The notes: generated by a model from the letters alone, not told the origin. Positions 7,700 through 17,715 are shown, numbered from the stretch's first letter. The stretch is 64,000 nt of DNA from Vibrio sp. RE88 (GCF_013113835.1 NZ_VTYQ01000007.1:62001-126000); one strand, 5' to 3'. Made by a program: numbers and translations.

Positions 7700-9064
7700 T
7701 TAACCGAAAGACGCCCAGATCACCGTGGTAACCAATACAGGGCAGACAAATTTCACGTAAGCAGGCCAGAGCTTTCCAAACCAGCCTTGCGTAAATTCTG
7801 GGTAGCCATGCTCAAGTTCTTTGATTTTCGAGTGACGATTCCACACCCAACCACCAAACAAACAGAAGAGTAACGCTGCAGCAGGTTGAAGGTACTGGGT
7901 TGCGACGGTTGCGACCAAGCCAAACAAAGCACCAAAATTAAACACGATCACGAGACTCAACAGGGCAATTAAACCACCAAGCACCCAGCTTGTGGTACTG
8001 CGTTTAGTGTTAAAGCGCTCCCCCACCAGCGCGACCGGACACTCCAACATAGAGATGGAAGAAGTCAGTGCCGCAATCGTCAGCAGTAGGAAGAACACAA
8101 TCGCAAATAGCTGGCCTAATAAACCAAGGCTATCAAACATCAAAGGCAATACGGTGAAAACCAAGGTATCTGAGCTGAGCAGAGAACCATCCTCAGCATA
8201 GATCTGCACGCCTTTCTGCATCGCTACAAACATCGCTGGCATAACCACCAAACCTGCGATAAACGCAACCGCGGTATCGACCAGAGTCACGTTCATCGCC
8301 ATTTTCGGTAAATTCTCTTTCCTGCTGAGGTAAGAACCGTAGATCAGCATAGAACAGCCACCAATGGTCAGAGAAAAGAAGCCCTGCCCCATAGCAGCGA
8401 GAATCAATTTGCGATCCATCACCTTGTCAAAATCAGGGACAAGATAATGCTTAAGTCCTTCCATCGCACCGGATTGAGTCATGATATAGATGAACAACAA
8501 ACCAAATAGAACGAACAAAGCAGGCATAAGGCGCGTTGACCATTTTTCGATGCCTTGTTTCACCCCGCCCTGCACGATGAGAATCGTCAGCACGTAGAAA
8601 ACAACAGTACCAAACAGGTTACGCTCAACACTGAATCCCTTAAACCAGGCACTTGCGGCTTGCATACCTATCACATCAGCCACAGCACCAAGCAAAAAGC
8701 AGATCAGCCAGCCGCCTACAATGCTGTAAAACGCCAACACAGCGCTGGGCACACTTAAACCTATCCATCCTACAAGCCCACCGACTTTTTTCGCCAGAGG
8801 ATTAGCGGTGAGAGAGCGCATGCTATCCACGGGGTTAGCCTGACCATGACGACCTATCGCCATTTCGACCACCAGCATTGGAAACGCCACCACCAAAATC
8901 ATCACCAGATAAACCAGCAAAAATGCCCCGCCACCATTACTGGCAGCTTGAGTTGGGAAGCCCCAAATGTTACCTAAACCAACCGCAGCACCAGCTGCCG
9001 CCAGAATAAAGCCTAAACGAGAGCCAAAGTGCTCACGTGTTTGAAAATTGTCTGCTTGTGCCAT
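7700..9064 (-). CDS. Neurotransmitter:sodium symporter (NSS/SNF family)
   Basis: The 454-residue inner-membrane protein has the LeuT fold. Its first helix carries the family signature from about residue 17, with AAGAAVGLGNIWGFP containing the unwound substrate- and sodium-binding segment. About 11-12 hydrophobic segments follow, ending with a C-terminal helix. Bacterial members import amino acids such as leucine, tryptophan or tyrosine with Na+; the substrate here is not predictable. The gene is single and diverges from the chitinase gene. It would use the sodium gradient made by the NQR complex encoded further along the window. Confidence 0.88.
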   Translation of the reverse strand: MAQADNFQTREHFGSRLGFILAAAGAAVGLGNIWGFPTQAASNGGGAFLLVYLVMILVVAFPMLVVEMAIGRHGQANPVDSMRSLTANPLAKKVGGLVGWIGLSVPSAVLAFYSIVGGWLICFLLGAVADVIGMQAASAWFKGFSVERNLFGTVVFYVLTILIVQGGVKQGIEKWSTRLMPALFVLFGLLFIYIMTQSGAMEGLKHYLVPDFDKVMDRKLILAAMGQGFFSLTIGGCSMLIYGSYLSRKENLPKMAMNVTLVDTAVAFIAGLVVMPAMFVAMQKGVQIYAEDGSLLSSDTLVFTVLPLMFDSLGLLGQLFAIVFFLLLTIAALTSSISMLECPVALVGERFNTKRSTTSWVLGGLIALLSLVIVFNFGALFGLVATVATQYLQPAAALLFCLFGGWVWNRHSKIKELEHGYPEFTQGWFGKLWPAYVKFVCPVLVTTVIWASFG

Positions 9065-9086
9065 ACCGCTTAACTTGCACCCATAA

Positions 9087-9100
9087 ACTAGTTGACTAGT
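9087..9100. promoter_or_regulatory. Palindromic operator candidate upstream of the NSS symporter
   Basis: ACTAGTTGACTAGT is symmetric around its central TG/CA and lies about 25 bp before the symporter ATG. Its place near the start suggests repression. The regulator is unknown. Confidence 0.35.
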
Positions 9101-9396
9101 ACAATATTACAAAACTCTTATTCACTCCAGCTATGAGGTTATTAAGCAACCAGAATAAGGCAAATAAATAGGAAATTAAGCTGTAAATTAATTCATACAA
9201 AGAATTTTTAACTAACCAGTAAGCAAAAATTGAAGCGTGAAGTGCGCCGAACAACCAATGTAATGAAAGAATCCTACCAATTTTCACCGTGATATCCGAC
9301 GAATAAAATCTAAATAATCATTAAGTTAGCGAGCAAAGTTCAGCATTTTCGCTATTGGTTATGAGTTGGTTTACTAAATCCATGAAGGAGAGAAAA

Positions 9397-11940
9397 ATGG
9401 GTTCAAATCTGCTCAGAGGCGCCATCATCGCGGCGCTAGGGCTAAGCTACCAAGCGCACGCCTATGATTGTGCTGGCTTGGCGGTTTGGGATAGCACTGC
9501 GGTCTACACATCCGGAGATCTAGTTCAGACATCCAACCATGCTTATCAAGCCAGTCATTGGACACAAGGCAATGACCCCGTCAGCAACTCCGGTGATTGG
9601 GAAGCATGGAAAGACCTTGGACAATGTGACACTGGCGGTGGTAACGCAGCTCCAGAGGTATCCATATCTTCTCCTGTCAATAACGCCGAGATCCCCGAAG
9701 GCACAGTCACCACGATACAGGCTTCCGCCAGTGATAGCGATGGCAGCATCGCTCAAGTGGCCTTCCTGGTTGATGGCCAGAACATCGCGACGGTCACACA
9801 AGCGCCTTATCAAACAGATTGGACGGCGGTCGCAGGTGCGACCACCATTTCCGTTATTGCCACTGACAATGAAAACGCAACATCAGAAACGCAGATTGCA
9901 ATCAGTGTCACCTTAGCTGGCGAGCCTATTCCTCCTTCTGTCGCTTTAACCAGCCCTTCAGGCAGCGAGCAATTGACGGAAGGCGACCTTCTCACATTAA
10001 GCGCAAATGCCTCCGACACAGATGGTAGCGTTGATAAAGTTGAATTTTTTGTCGATGGACAATTGATTGCCAGCGATACGTCTGCACCTTACGAAACCAC
10101 GTGGACCTCAGTCAGTGGCACTCATAACTTCAAGGCCAAAGCCACAGACAACGACAACCAGACGACTTCAACACAAGAAGTATCGCTGGTTGTAGCCAGC
10201 AACGCATCAGGTGGCTGTGCAGGACTACCGACTTATACCGCAGGTACCAGCTACAGTGCAGGTCAGCTAGTACAGAACCATAATCAAAAATACCGTTGTG
10301 ACATTGCTGGTTGGTGTTCTTCAGCCTCAGCTTGGGCATATGAGCCAGGACAAGGAGACTATTGGGATGAAGCCTGGACGGGGTTAGGCGCTTGTGCCGC
10401 TCCACCGGCGGTAACCATCACTAGCCCTAGTGACAGTCAAATATTGCTTGCAGGCAGCACAGTCAATTTCGCTGCTGACGCTTCGGATACTGATGGGACA
10501 GTAAGCCAAATCGAATTCTTCGCAGGCAGTAACAGCCTCGGTGTGGTGACACAGCCACCTTACGCAGTAAGTTGGACAGCGACTCAGGTTGGCCTAAATA
10601 GCCTCAAAGCCGTCGCGACAGACAATGAAAACAACACGGGCGAAGCGACGGTTTCGGTAACAGTCAGTGACCAAGACTTAGTGGTTGCATTGACATCGCC
10701 AGCACCGGGCCAAACCGTCGGGTTAGGTAAATCGGTCCAGTTTACCGCCGATGCAACATCGCTGTCTGCCAGCGTATCGCAGGTCGATTTCTTAGTGAAC
10801 GGAGCGATTGTCGGTACAGATACCACTGCACCATACAGCTATAACTGGACTGCAGGTGCGGTAGGTAGCTATACCGTTGCGGCTAAAGCCACAGACTCGG
10901 CCAGCAGCGTAGTGACGTCCGATGCTGCGACGATTTCTGTCGTGGAGCAGACAGAAAAAACGCACAAGCTGATCGGATATTGGCATAACTTCGTCAACGG
11001 TGCAGGTTGCCCAATGCGATTGGCGGATATGTCGGACGCTTGGGATGTTATCGACATTGCATTTGCCGAGAATGATCGCAACAGCGATGGTACCGTCCAC
11101 TTTAACCTTTACTCTGGTGATATCCATAGCAGTTGTGCTGCACTTGACCCAACGCAGTTCAAACAAGACATGGCAGCGCTACAAGCTAAAGGTAAAAAGT
11201 TTGTCCTTTCTCTTGGTGGTGCAGAAGGCACGATTACACTCAATACTGATCAGGATGAGGCCAACTTTGTCTCCAGCTTGACTGACATCATCAAAGAATG
11301 GGGTTTCGATGGTCTTGATGTCGACTTAGAGAGTGGTTCTAATCTGGTTCATGGCTCGCAAATTCAGGCACGCTTAGGCCGAGCACTACTGCAAATCGAG
11401 CAAAACATGGGTGGGGATATGTACCTGACTATGGCGCCAGAACACCCTTATGTTCAAGGCGGATTCGTGGCTTACAGTGGCATTTGGGGGGCGTACATTC
11501 CGGTCATTAATGACACACGCAGTACACTAGACCTTCTCCACGTACAGCTTTACAACAATGGCGGCCTGCCAAATCCTTACACGCAAGGTAGCGCTGCTGA
11601 AGGTTCTGTCGATATGATGGTTGCCCAATCTAAGATGCTAATTGAAGGTTTTGAGCTGGCAGATGGCACTCAGTTTGCGCCGCTTCGAGATGATCAAGTC
11701 GCTATCGGCTTGCCATCAGGTCCTAGCTCAGCGAACTCAGGGCAAGCACCGACTCAGAACATTCTTGATGCATTGGATTGTCTGACTAAAGGCACCAGCT
11801 GTGGCTCAGTTATTCCTGCCTTTAACTATCCTAATTATGCGGGTGTGATGACCTGGTCGATTAACTGGGATGAGCACGATGGCTTCATCTTCTCAGGTCC
11901 TGTCGGCGACAAGCTGACCCAGATGAATAACAGCCAATAA
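9397..11940 (+). CDS. Secreted multidomain GH18 chitinase with two CBM5/12 modules
   Basis: The likely start is ATG at 9397, six bases after AAGGAG; the same frame is open upstream to 9355. The 847-residue protein begins with a signal peptide ending AHA at about residue 22. A chitin-binding CBM5/12 module (about 23-76) follows, then two Ig-like domains (about 83-266, each with a DTDGS/DSDGS motif), a second CBM5/12 (about 271-333) and two more Ig-like domains (about 335-516). The GH18 catalytic domain (about 520-847) carries the DGLDVDLE motif, with Asp643 and the proton donor Glu645. It would degrade chitin outside the cell, probably as a type II secretion substrate. The gene is monocistronic and ends at a terminator. 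Confidence 0.9.
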   Translation: MGSNLLRGAIIAALGLSYQAHAYDCAGLAVWDSTAVYTSGDLVQTSNHAYQASHWTQGNDPVSNSGDWEAWKDLGQCDTGGGNAAPEVSISSPVNNAEIPEGTVTTIQASASDSDGSIAQVAFLVDGQNIATVTQAPYQTDWTAVAGATTISVIATDNENATSETQIAISVTLAGEPIPPSVALTSPSGSEQLTEGDLLTLSANASDTDGSVDKVEFFVDGQLIASDTSAPYETTWTSVSGTHNFKAKATDNDNQTTSTQEVSLVVASNASGGCAGLPTYTAGTSYSAGQLVQNHNQKYRCDIAGWCSSASAWAYEPGQGDYWDEAWTGLGACAAPPAVTITSPSDSQILLAGSTVNFAADASDTDGTVSQIEFFAGSNSLGVVTQPPYAVSWTATQVGLNSLKAVATDNENNTGEATVSVTVSDQDLVVALTSPAPGQTVGLGKSVQFTADATSLSASVSQVDFLVNGAIVGTDTTAPYSYNWTAGAVGSYTVAAKATDSASSVVTSDAATISVVEQTEKTHKLIGYWHNFVNGAGCPMRLADMSDAWDVIDIAFAENDRNSDGTVHFNLYSGDIHSSCAALDPTQFKQDMAALQAKGKKFVLSLGGAEGTITLNTDQDEANFVSSLTDIIKEWGFDGLDVDLESGSNLVHGSQIQARLGRALLQIEQNMGGDMYLTMAPEHPYVQGGFVAYSGIWGAYIPVINDTRSTLDLLHVQLYNNGGLPNPYTQGSAAEGSVDMMVAQSKMLIEGFELADGTQFAPLRDDQVAIGLPSGPSSANSGQAPTQNILDALDCLTKGTSCGSVIPAFNYPNYAGVMTWSINWDEHDGFIFSGPVGDKLTQMNNSQ

Positions 11941-11942
11941 AA

Positions 11943-11970
11943 AAGAAGAGCGCCATTTGGCGCTCTTCTC
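11943..11970. terminator. Bidirectional terminator between chitinase and yggN-like gene
   Basis: AAGAGCGCC and GGCGCTCTT form a 9-bp stem around ATTT. It lies directly after the chitinase stop and before the end of the convergent gene. Confidence 0.8.
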
Positions 11971-11980
11971 TTATCGGGAG

Positions 11981-12724
11981 TTAAATAGTGAAAATCTGAT
12001 AATCTTTTAGCTGTGGAATTTTCTTATGCAATTCCTGCTCTTGCTCAGCCATATTATCAAGTGAGTCACAGAATTCCTGACTCTGTTTCTCCACGTCAAC
12101 GGAGTGTTCTTCAAGTCTTTTTGCTATTCGCTCTTTCAGCTCACTCATAGTGTCTGCCATTTCTGTCAAGTTCAGACCGCCTTCCGCTTTCATTTTTTCC
12201 GACATCGCATTGAATGCGCTGGTGATGAACTCTTCATTGAACAGCTTCTTCGCGCTTTCAAAATCTTCCGCCCACGTTTCGCGCAGTGAGCCAAAGCTGT
12301 CCGCTGGTAAAACCAAATCGCCATTCTGGTAATAACGGGCTTCAATATCAGCGTAAAACTGCTGCATGGAGGCTTTCACACTATCAAAAGCTTCCGGTGC
12401 ATCGAAACTTTGGCCAACATCATCAATAATGTCGTTCGCCAAAGCCAGACCATCTTGAGCAATCTGCTTTGCTCGTGGCAAGTAATCATTTAAATTGCTG
12501 CGATAGTCAGCGATCGCTTGCTGCTGTGACGCATCTAAAGGAATGACCTCACCATGAATAGTCAAGGTGTTATCGGCATTCACGATCGCACTGTCACCAC
12601 TGACTTGATGGATCTCTAACGTCTCACCATTGATGCGGATATCATTTTTCAAATCGACCTGACACTGAGCTGCGTATACCTGACTCGCCATCAGTAACGG
12701 GATGGTCATTAGTACTCGTTTCAT
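11981..12724 (-). CDS. YggN-like DUF2884 periplasmic protein
   Basis: The 247-residue protein has a signal peptide (MKRVLMTIPLLMASQVYA, then AQCQV). The mature part is mostly helical and charged with many Glu/Gln, and it has two Cys, one near each end (AQCQVDL and QEFCDSL), which could form a disulfide. Length and layout match the DUF2884/YggN family of unknown function. The gene is monocistronic and follows the Gre-like gene on the same strand with a gap of about 55 bp, so the two may share a transcript. Confidence 0.7.
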   Translation of the reverse strand: MKRVLMTIPLLMASQVYAAQCQVDLKNDIRINGETLEIHQVSGDSAIVNADNTLTIHGEVIPLDASQQQAIADYRSNLNDYLPRAKQIAQDGLALANDIIDDVGQSFDAPEAFDSVKASMQQFYADIEARYYQNGDLVLPADSFGSLRETWAEDFESAKKLFNEEFITSAFNAMSEKMKAEGGLNLTEMADTMSELKERIAKRLEEHSVDVEKQSQEFCDSLDNMAEQEQELHKKIPQLKDYQIFTI

Positions 12725-12780
12725 TTTAATCTCACCGTATTGACTCTTCGCTACCCTAACAAAAACTCAACGCTCTTGCG

Positions 12781-13257
12781 TCAAATTATTGTATCTACCT
12801 CATAGCTAAAGGTGGTTGTCGCGACCTGATACTCTACTTCATCCCCCATAGACTTCCCTTTCATAGCAAAGCCAAGTGGTGAATCGAACGTGACTAACAT
12901 GACTTCTTGTTGCTGATGCTGGACTTTCAAACCACCCGCGCAAGGCGCAACAAAAAACCATCGACGGTTATCCTCAAGATCAATCAAAGAAACCAGACTA
13001 CCAAGGGTTATTCGCTCTGAATGCTGTGGTAGTTGAAGATGAGTCATGACATCCAGATCTCGCTCGCATTCCTGTACACGCATCGCCTGACCGTGAGCAA
13101 GGTAGGATGCCTCCAGCGCCAAAGTATCATATTTGTGCTCTGGAACAGTTTCTTCATCAGTGGCAGATTCAATCGCACGTTGAGTAGCACTGTTGGCCAC
13201 TTCAAGAGAGTGTTGCATCGCAGTCAATATGGTTTGCAGTAACTCCGATTTATTCAT
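12781..13257 (-). CDS. GreA/GreB C-terminal-domain protein
   Basis: The 158-residue protein has a helical N-terminal half (about 1-75) that could form a Gre-like coiled coil. The C-terminal half resembles the GreA/GreB/Rnk FKBP-like domain (about 78-155, ITLGSLVSLIDLEDNRRWFF and LVTFDSPLGFAMKGKSMGDE). Gre factors bind in the secondary channel of RNA polymerase and rescue backtracked complexes. This one is shorter and more diverged than GreA or GreB, so cleavage activity is uncertain. It diverges from the recQ-family gene. Confidence 0.7.
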   Translation of the reverse strand: MNKSELLQTILTAMQHSLEVANSATQRAIESATDEETVPEHKYDTLALEASYLAHGQAMRVQECERDLDVMTHLQLPQHSERITLGSLVSLIDLEDNRRWFFVAPCAGGLKVQHQQQEVMLVTFDSPLGFAMKGKSMGDEVEYQVATTTFSYEVDTII

Positions 13258-13334
13258 ACTAAAATCATGTTCCTTCCCGTCTAATCCCTCTAGAATACTA
13301 CGTCAGGCACTCTCGTCATACTGGTAACAGGCAA

Positions 13335-15266
13335 ATGCAAACATCAGGCAACCAAGATAAAATCCACGCTACATTACGCACCGCTTTCGGCTTTGAGCAA
13401 CTCAGAGACGGGCAATATCAAGTAATAGATAAGGTTTTGGACGGCAAGTCCTGTGCGGCTATTTTCCCGACTGGCTCAGGAAAATCTCTTTGTTATCAGC
13501 TATCTGCTTTATGTTTACCACACCTGACCTTAGTCATTTCTCCTCTACTAGCATTGATGAAAGATCAGCTCGAATTCCTGCACAGCAAAGGGATAGCAGC
13601 AGCCTCTCTCAACTCCAGCCAAAGCAAGGAAGAAGCCCAACGGATCATGGCACAAGTGCGTAATGGTGATGTGAAGATCTTAATGGTGTCTGTCGAACGA
13701 CTGAAAAACGAGCGTTTTCGTCACTTTTTATCTCAGCTCAGTATCTCGCAATTGGTTGTCGATGAAGCACACTGTATCTCAGAATGGGGGCACAATTTTC
13801 GCCCTGACTACCTAAAGCTTCCTCAGTTTCAACAAGAACTCGCGATTCCTCAAGTTCTCCTTTTAACCGCGACGGCAACGCAAGCGGTATTGGATGACAT
13901 GAGTAAGAAATTCAGCATAGCGCCGCATGACATTACCGTCACTGGGTTTTATCGACCTAATCTGGACATTTCAGTCATGCCCTGTTCGCAAACGGAAAAA
14001 GATGACGCCTTGTTATCGGTCATCAGCCAAGCTCCAAAGTTACCTACCATTGTTTACGTAACTCAACAGAACAGTGCCGAGCGTATTGCCAAGTTATTAG
14101 CCGAACAAGGCGTTAAAGCAGCGGCTTATCACGCGGGACTAGACAGTGAAACCCGAGAACGAATTCAGCAGAACTTTATGTCTGGTCAGACAGATTGCAT
14201 TGCCGCTACCATCGCTTTTGGTATGGGAGTAGATAAATCGGATATCCGCCGAGTGATTCATTTTGATTTACCTAAATCAATTGAAAACTACGCGCAAGAA
14301 ATTGGCCGAGCAGGTCGAGACGGACAAACTTCACAATGCATTTTGCTCGCCAACGAGGATGGTGTGTGTACGTTGGAAAACTTTGTCTACGGCGATACTC
14401 CTGAATACGATGAAATCTATAACGTCATTCAGCAAGCCGTTTCGTCAGAGCAAAACTGGGAAGTGGTGATCTCTCGCCTCTCATCTGACAGCAATATTCG
14501 TCAGTTGCCACTGAAAACATTGCTCGTGTACATGGAGATGGCTAAGGTCATCACCGCCCAATACAGTTACTTCGCCGATTATCGCTTCAAATTCATTAGG
14601 CCTAAGCAGGATATTATTGAACACTTCGATGGCGAGAGGCGCCAATTCAGTGAAGCGCTGTTTCACTGTTCACCGCAAGCCAGACTCTGGTGTCAGGTTG
14701 ATTTTGACGCTCTGTGGCAGAGCTACCAAGGCGAGCGCTCGCGTGCTGTCGCCGCACTGGATTATTTCCACCAAAATGGATGGATTGAGCTGGAAAGCAA
14801 GTTAATGACCGAAGTGTATCGGATCAGCCCACCTCAACAATCTATCGAAGACCTCAGTGAGCAGCTTTGGCAACTGTTTAACAACAAAGAGCGCAGTGAC
14901 GTCGAGCGTATTCACAACCTGTTAGCGTTGTTCAAATCCAAACACTGTTTGAGTAAGGCGTTAGCAAACTACTTCTCTGACAGCCAAGCCCCTGAACAGT
15001 GTGGTCACTGCAGCGTATGTCGTGGAGAACAACATGCTTGGCCAGATGCGCTAAACCCACAGCTAGAACGCCAGCAGATTGCTGACTGGTTGGCGCCTCT
15101 ACAAGGTAAATCCGCCTCACCATTATCCAACAACCTCAAAACGAAGTTCCTGTGCGGTATTGCTACCCCTTGGTTTACCAAAGTCAAAGCACGCAGCTTA
15201 ACAGGGTTTGGCAAACTCAGTGACCATCCATATCAGCAAGTACTGAGAGAGGTTGAAGCACTTTAG
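13335..15266 (+). CDS. RecQ-family ATP-dependent DNA helicase
   Basis: The 643-residue superfamily 2 helicase has Walker A TGSGKS at 46-51, DEAH at 143-146 (VVDEAHCISEWGHNFRPDY) and RecQ motif VI (QEIGRAGRDGQ). A zinc-binding subdomain is present as C-x17-C-GH-C-SV-C near residues 538-560. No HRDC domain is evident after it, so this is probably a RecQ paralogue and not RecQ itself. It would unwind duplex or structured DNA 3' to 5' during repair. It ends only 6 bp from the end of the convergent dinB gene, with no terminator between them. Confidence 0.88.
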   Translation: MQTSGNQDKIHATLRTAFGFEQLRDGQYQVIDKVLDGKSCAAIFPTGSGKSLCYQLSALCLPHLTLVISPLLALMKDQLEFLHSKGIAAASLNSSQSKEEAQRIMAQVRNGDVKILMVSVERLKNERFRHFLSQLSISQLVVDEAHCISEWGHNFRPDYLKLPQFQQELAIPQVLLLTATATQAVLDDMSKKFSIAPHDITVTGFYRPNLDISVMPCSQTEKDDALLSVISQAPKLPTIVYVTQQNSAERIAKLLAEQGVKAAAYHAGLDSETRERIQQNFMSGQTDCIAATIAFGMGVDKSDIRRVIHFDLPKSIENYAQEIGRAGRDGQTSQCILLANEDGVCTLENFVYGDTPEYDEIYNVIQQAVSSEQNWEVVISRLSSDSNIRQLPLKTLLVYMEMAKVITAQYSYFADYRFKFIRPKQDIIEHFDGERRQFSEALFHCSPQARLWCQVDFDALWQSYQGERSRAVAALDYFHQNGWIELESKLMTEVYRISPPQQSIEDLSEQLWQLFNNKERSDVERIHNLLALFKSKHCLSKALANYFSDSQAPEQCGHCSVCRGEQHAWPDALNPQLERQQIADWLAPLQGKSASPLSNNLKTKFLCGIATPWFTKVKARSLTGFGKLSDHPYQQVLREVEAL

Positions 15267-15272
15267 TTGACG

Positions 15273-16340
15273 TCAGAAAAAGCTTAGCTGCTTGGTTTGC
15301 TCTTCAGGCTTAAGCATCACGTTTAAGCCTAATAGCCGGATTTCTCGCCCTTGTTGGCGTTTAAGAATATCACGCAGTAAATCTTTGAAGTAATCCAGTT
15401 CAAGTTCAGGGTGTATGTGTTCAATCGTCGTGAGCTGGAAGTCCGCAAACTTGAGTTTGATGCCCTGTTTGATAATGGCTTTCTCAGGAGAGGCTTTTAT
15501 CAGCCGTGTTTCCAGCTCAGGAAAGAGCTTATGTTCAATCACCTGCCAACACTCGTCATAAGTACTGATGTTTTCACTGAAAGTTCGCTCAACGCCGACG
15601 GATTTTCGTTCACGCTCAATGACCACCTCTCGCCGGTCAATACCATGGCTCTTTTTCCACAGAGAGGCGCCTAATCGGCCAAAACGCAATAACAGTTCAC
15701 GGTAATCACTGGTTTTGACATCCTCACAGAGGTAGAAGCCCGCCTGATGCAATTTTTCTAAGCTCACCTTCCCCACACCGGGAATTTTTTCTAGTGGCAG
15801 CTTATCAACAACCTGCTGGACTTTGTCCGGAGGTATCACGTACTGCCCATTGGGCTTATTCATATCCGAAGCGACTTTTGCTAGAAATTTTACCGGAGCG
15901 ACACCAGCCGACGCTGTCAGTTGAAGTTCATTAAAAATATCTCGCCGGATGGCTTCTGCAATTAACGTCGCTGAGCCCTGACACTGCTCAGAATCTGTCA
16001 CGTCCAAAAAGGCTTCATCCAAGGACAAGGGCTCAATCAATGTTGTATAGCGGGAGAAAATCTCACGAATATGCTGAGAGGTCTGTTTGTACACTTGCAT
16101 ACGCCCCGGGACGACCAGCAGTTGAGGACACAATTTTAACGCCTGCCCAGTAGGCATCGCGCTGCGGATGCCAAACTTTCTCGCTTCATAGTTGCAAGTG
16201 CTTAGAACGCCACGTTGTTTTTCATGCCCACCAACGGCCAGTGGCCGCCCACGATAGCTCGGGTTATCACGTATCTCCACCGCCGCATAAAAGCAGTCCA
16301 TATCAACATGAATGATCTTTCTTACTTTTTCGTCGGACAT
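15273..16340 (-). CDS. dinB: DNA polymerase IV (Y family)
   Basis: The chosen ATG at 16338-16340 gives 355 residues beginning MSDEKVRKIIHVDMDCFYAA, as in other DinB proteins; the frame is open four codons further. The catalytic palm carries DMDCFYAAVE and SLDEAFLDVT (metal-binding Asp and Asp-Glu). A helix-hairpin-helix (IPGVGKVSLEKL) and the little-finger domain follow. The C-terminal QLSFF is a plausible beta-clamp-binding motif. A LexA box lies 15 bp upstream of the ATG, so the gene is expected to be SOS-induced for error-prone translesion synthesis. Confidence 0.95.
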   Translation of the reverse strand: MSDEKVRKIIHVDMDCFYAAVEIRDNPSYRGRPLAVGGHEKQRGVLSTCNYEARKFGIRSAMPTGQALKLCPQLLVVPGRMQVYKQTSQHIREIFSRYTTLIEPLSLDEAFLDVTDSEQCQGSATLIAEAIRRDIFNELQLTASAGVAPVKFLAKVASDMNKPNGQYVIPPDKVQQVVDKLPLEKIPGVGKVSLEKLHQAGFYLCEDVKTSDYRELLLRFGRLGASLWKKSHGIDRREVVIERERKSVGVERTFSENISTYDECWQVIEHKLFPELETRLIKASPEKAIIKQGIKLKFADFQLTTIEHIHPELELDYFKDLLRDILKRQQGREIRLLGLNVMLKPEEQTKQLSFF

Positions 16341-16355
16341 AATTACACACATAAA

Positions 16356-16371
16356 CTGTACATAAACACAG
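16356..16371. promoter_or_regulatory. LexA box of dinB
   Basis: CTGTACATAAACACAG fits the LexA consensus CTGT-N8-ACAG exactly. It is just upstream of the dinB start. Confidence 0.88.
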
Positions 16372-16496
16372 TATAGCTTTTATCCCTCCACTCGCCAACT
16401 GTGGCACGTAAAGCAAAACTTTTTTCCGCGTTTCTAATAGAACTATCAAAATATGCAGTTATTATTAATTTATAAGTTGCGATAAGGAGGACTCAG

Positions 16497-17714
16497 GTGA
16501 ACCATAAAGTGTTGGTGGTCGAAGACAGCCGTGCTTATCGCAACTATTTGACACAGCAGTTGACCACTATTGGCTGTGATGTCATTGGATGTGAATCATA
16601 CGCAGAGACTCAACAAGCGCTAGATGAGCATCGCAATTTCCATTTTGCCGTGCTCGATTACTGCCTGCCTGACGCACAGGATGGTGAAGTCATTGATCTT
16701 GTTCTTGATAATAAACAAAAGGTTATCGTACTTACAGCAACCTTTAGCGACAAGATACGCGAACGTTTTATCGCCAAAGGTGTGATGGATTATCTACTCA
16801 AAGACAGTATGGCTTCTGTCTCGTATCTGCTGCCGTTGGCAACGCGATTGATGAACAACGTCAATCATCATGCTTTGGTAGTTGATGACTCTCCAACTGT
16901 TCGAAAGCATGTTACGCAACTGCTTGAACACCAATACATTCGTACAACTCAAGCGCAAAACGGCTCGGACGCACTGCATAAACTCGCGGAAACTCCAGAC
17001 ATAACCTTCATCATTACCGACCACGATATGCCCAGCAAAGACGGTATTGTAATGACGCGAGAGATTAGGCAAATGTACGATAAGAATAGCCTAGCCATAT
17101 TAGGGCTATCGGGCAGTGGCGACAGAACGCTGACTGCTAGGTTTCTAAAAGCTGGCGCCAATGACTTTTTGCACAAGCCATTTAACCAAGAAGAATTTTT
17201 TTGCCGAGTCAATCAACTCCTTGATATGAAAGAAGCTACTGACGAATTGTACAAGCTGGCTAATCAGGATACCTTGACTGGTCTTTGGAATCGTCGCTTT
17301 CTTTTCAATCAATCTTGCACTGAAGGCAGTGCCAGATACATCGCTATGTTGGATATCGACCACTTTAAATCCGTCAACGATACCTTCGGTCATGATGGCG
17401 GAGATGCGGCGCTTAAAACCATCGCCAATATATTAAAAATCTACTTTCCAGAAGATGTGGTGGTGCGCTTTGGGGGGGAGGAGTTTTGCGTGCAGTCATA
17501 CGCAACACTGGATGAGTTTGTCACTCGCCTAGAAAAAATGCGTCAGAGAATAGAGAGTTCGATCATTAAGCATAATGGTCAAGACATCACGCTGACGATC
17601 AGTATTGGTGTATGCAGTTTAGAAGGTACCTTGGAACAACAAATTAAATTGGCTGACGATTGTCTTTATGTCGCCAAAGAACAAGGGCGCAATCAAATCA
17701 TCGCGACAGAATAA
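16497..17714 (+). CDS. Two-receiver response regulator with GGDEF diguanylate cyclase domain
   Basis: The start is GTG at 16497, preceded by AAGGAGG. The 405-residue protein has two receiver domains, with phosphoacceptor candidates Asp54 (AVLDYCLPD) and Asp175 (FIITDHDMPS). A C-terminal GGDEF domain follows (about 245-405), with an intact GGEEF active site at 326-330. The position of the inhibitory RxxD site before it reads FPED, so product inhibition through that site is unlikely. It should make cyclic di-GMP under control of phosphorylation, as in PleD-type regulators. No histidine kinase is encoded next to it. Confidence 0.9.
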   Translation: MNHKVLVVEDSRAYRNYLTQQLTTIGCDVIGCESYAETQQALDEHRNFHFAVLDYCLPDAQDGEVIDLVLDNKQKVIVLTATFSDKIRERFIAKGVMDYLLKDSMASVSYLLPLATRLMNNVNHHALVVDDSPTVRKHVTQLLEHQYIRTTQAQNGSDALHKLAETPDITFIITDHDMPSKDGIVMTREIRQMYDKNSLAILGLSGSGDRTLTARFLKAGANDFLHKPFNQEEFFCRVNQLLDMKEATDELYKLANQDTLTGLWNRRFLFNQSCTEGSARYIAMLDIDHFKSVNDTFGHDGGDAALKTIANILKIYFPEDVVVRFGGEEFCVQSYATLDEFVTRLEKMRQRIESSIIKHNGQDITLTISIGVCSLEGTLEQQIKLADDCLYVAKEQGRNQIIATE

Positions 17715-17715
17715 A

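Noticed and set aside
9096..9287. 63-codon hydrophobic frame with GTG start on the minus strand
   Set aside because: No Shine-Dalgarno; A+T-rich DNA gives hydrophobic residues by chance; it fills the promoter gap between divergent genes.
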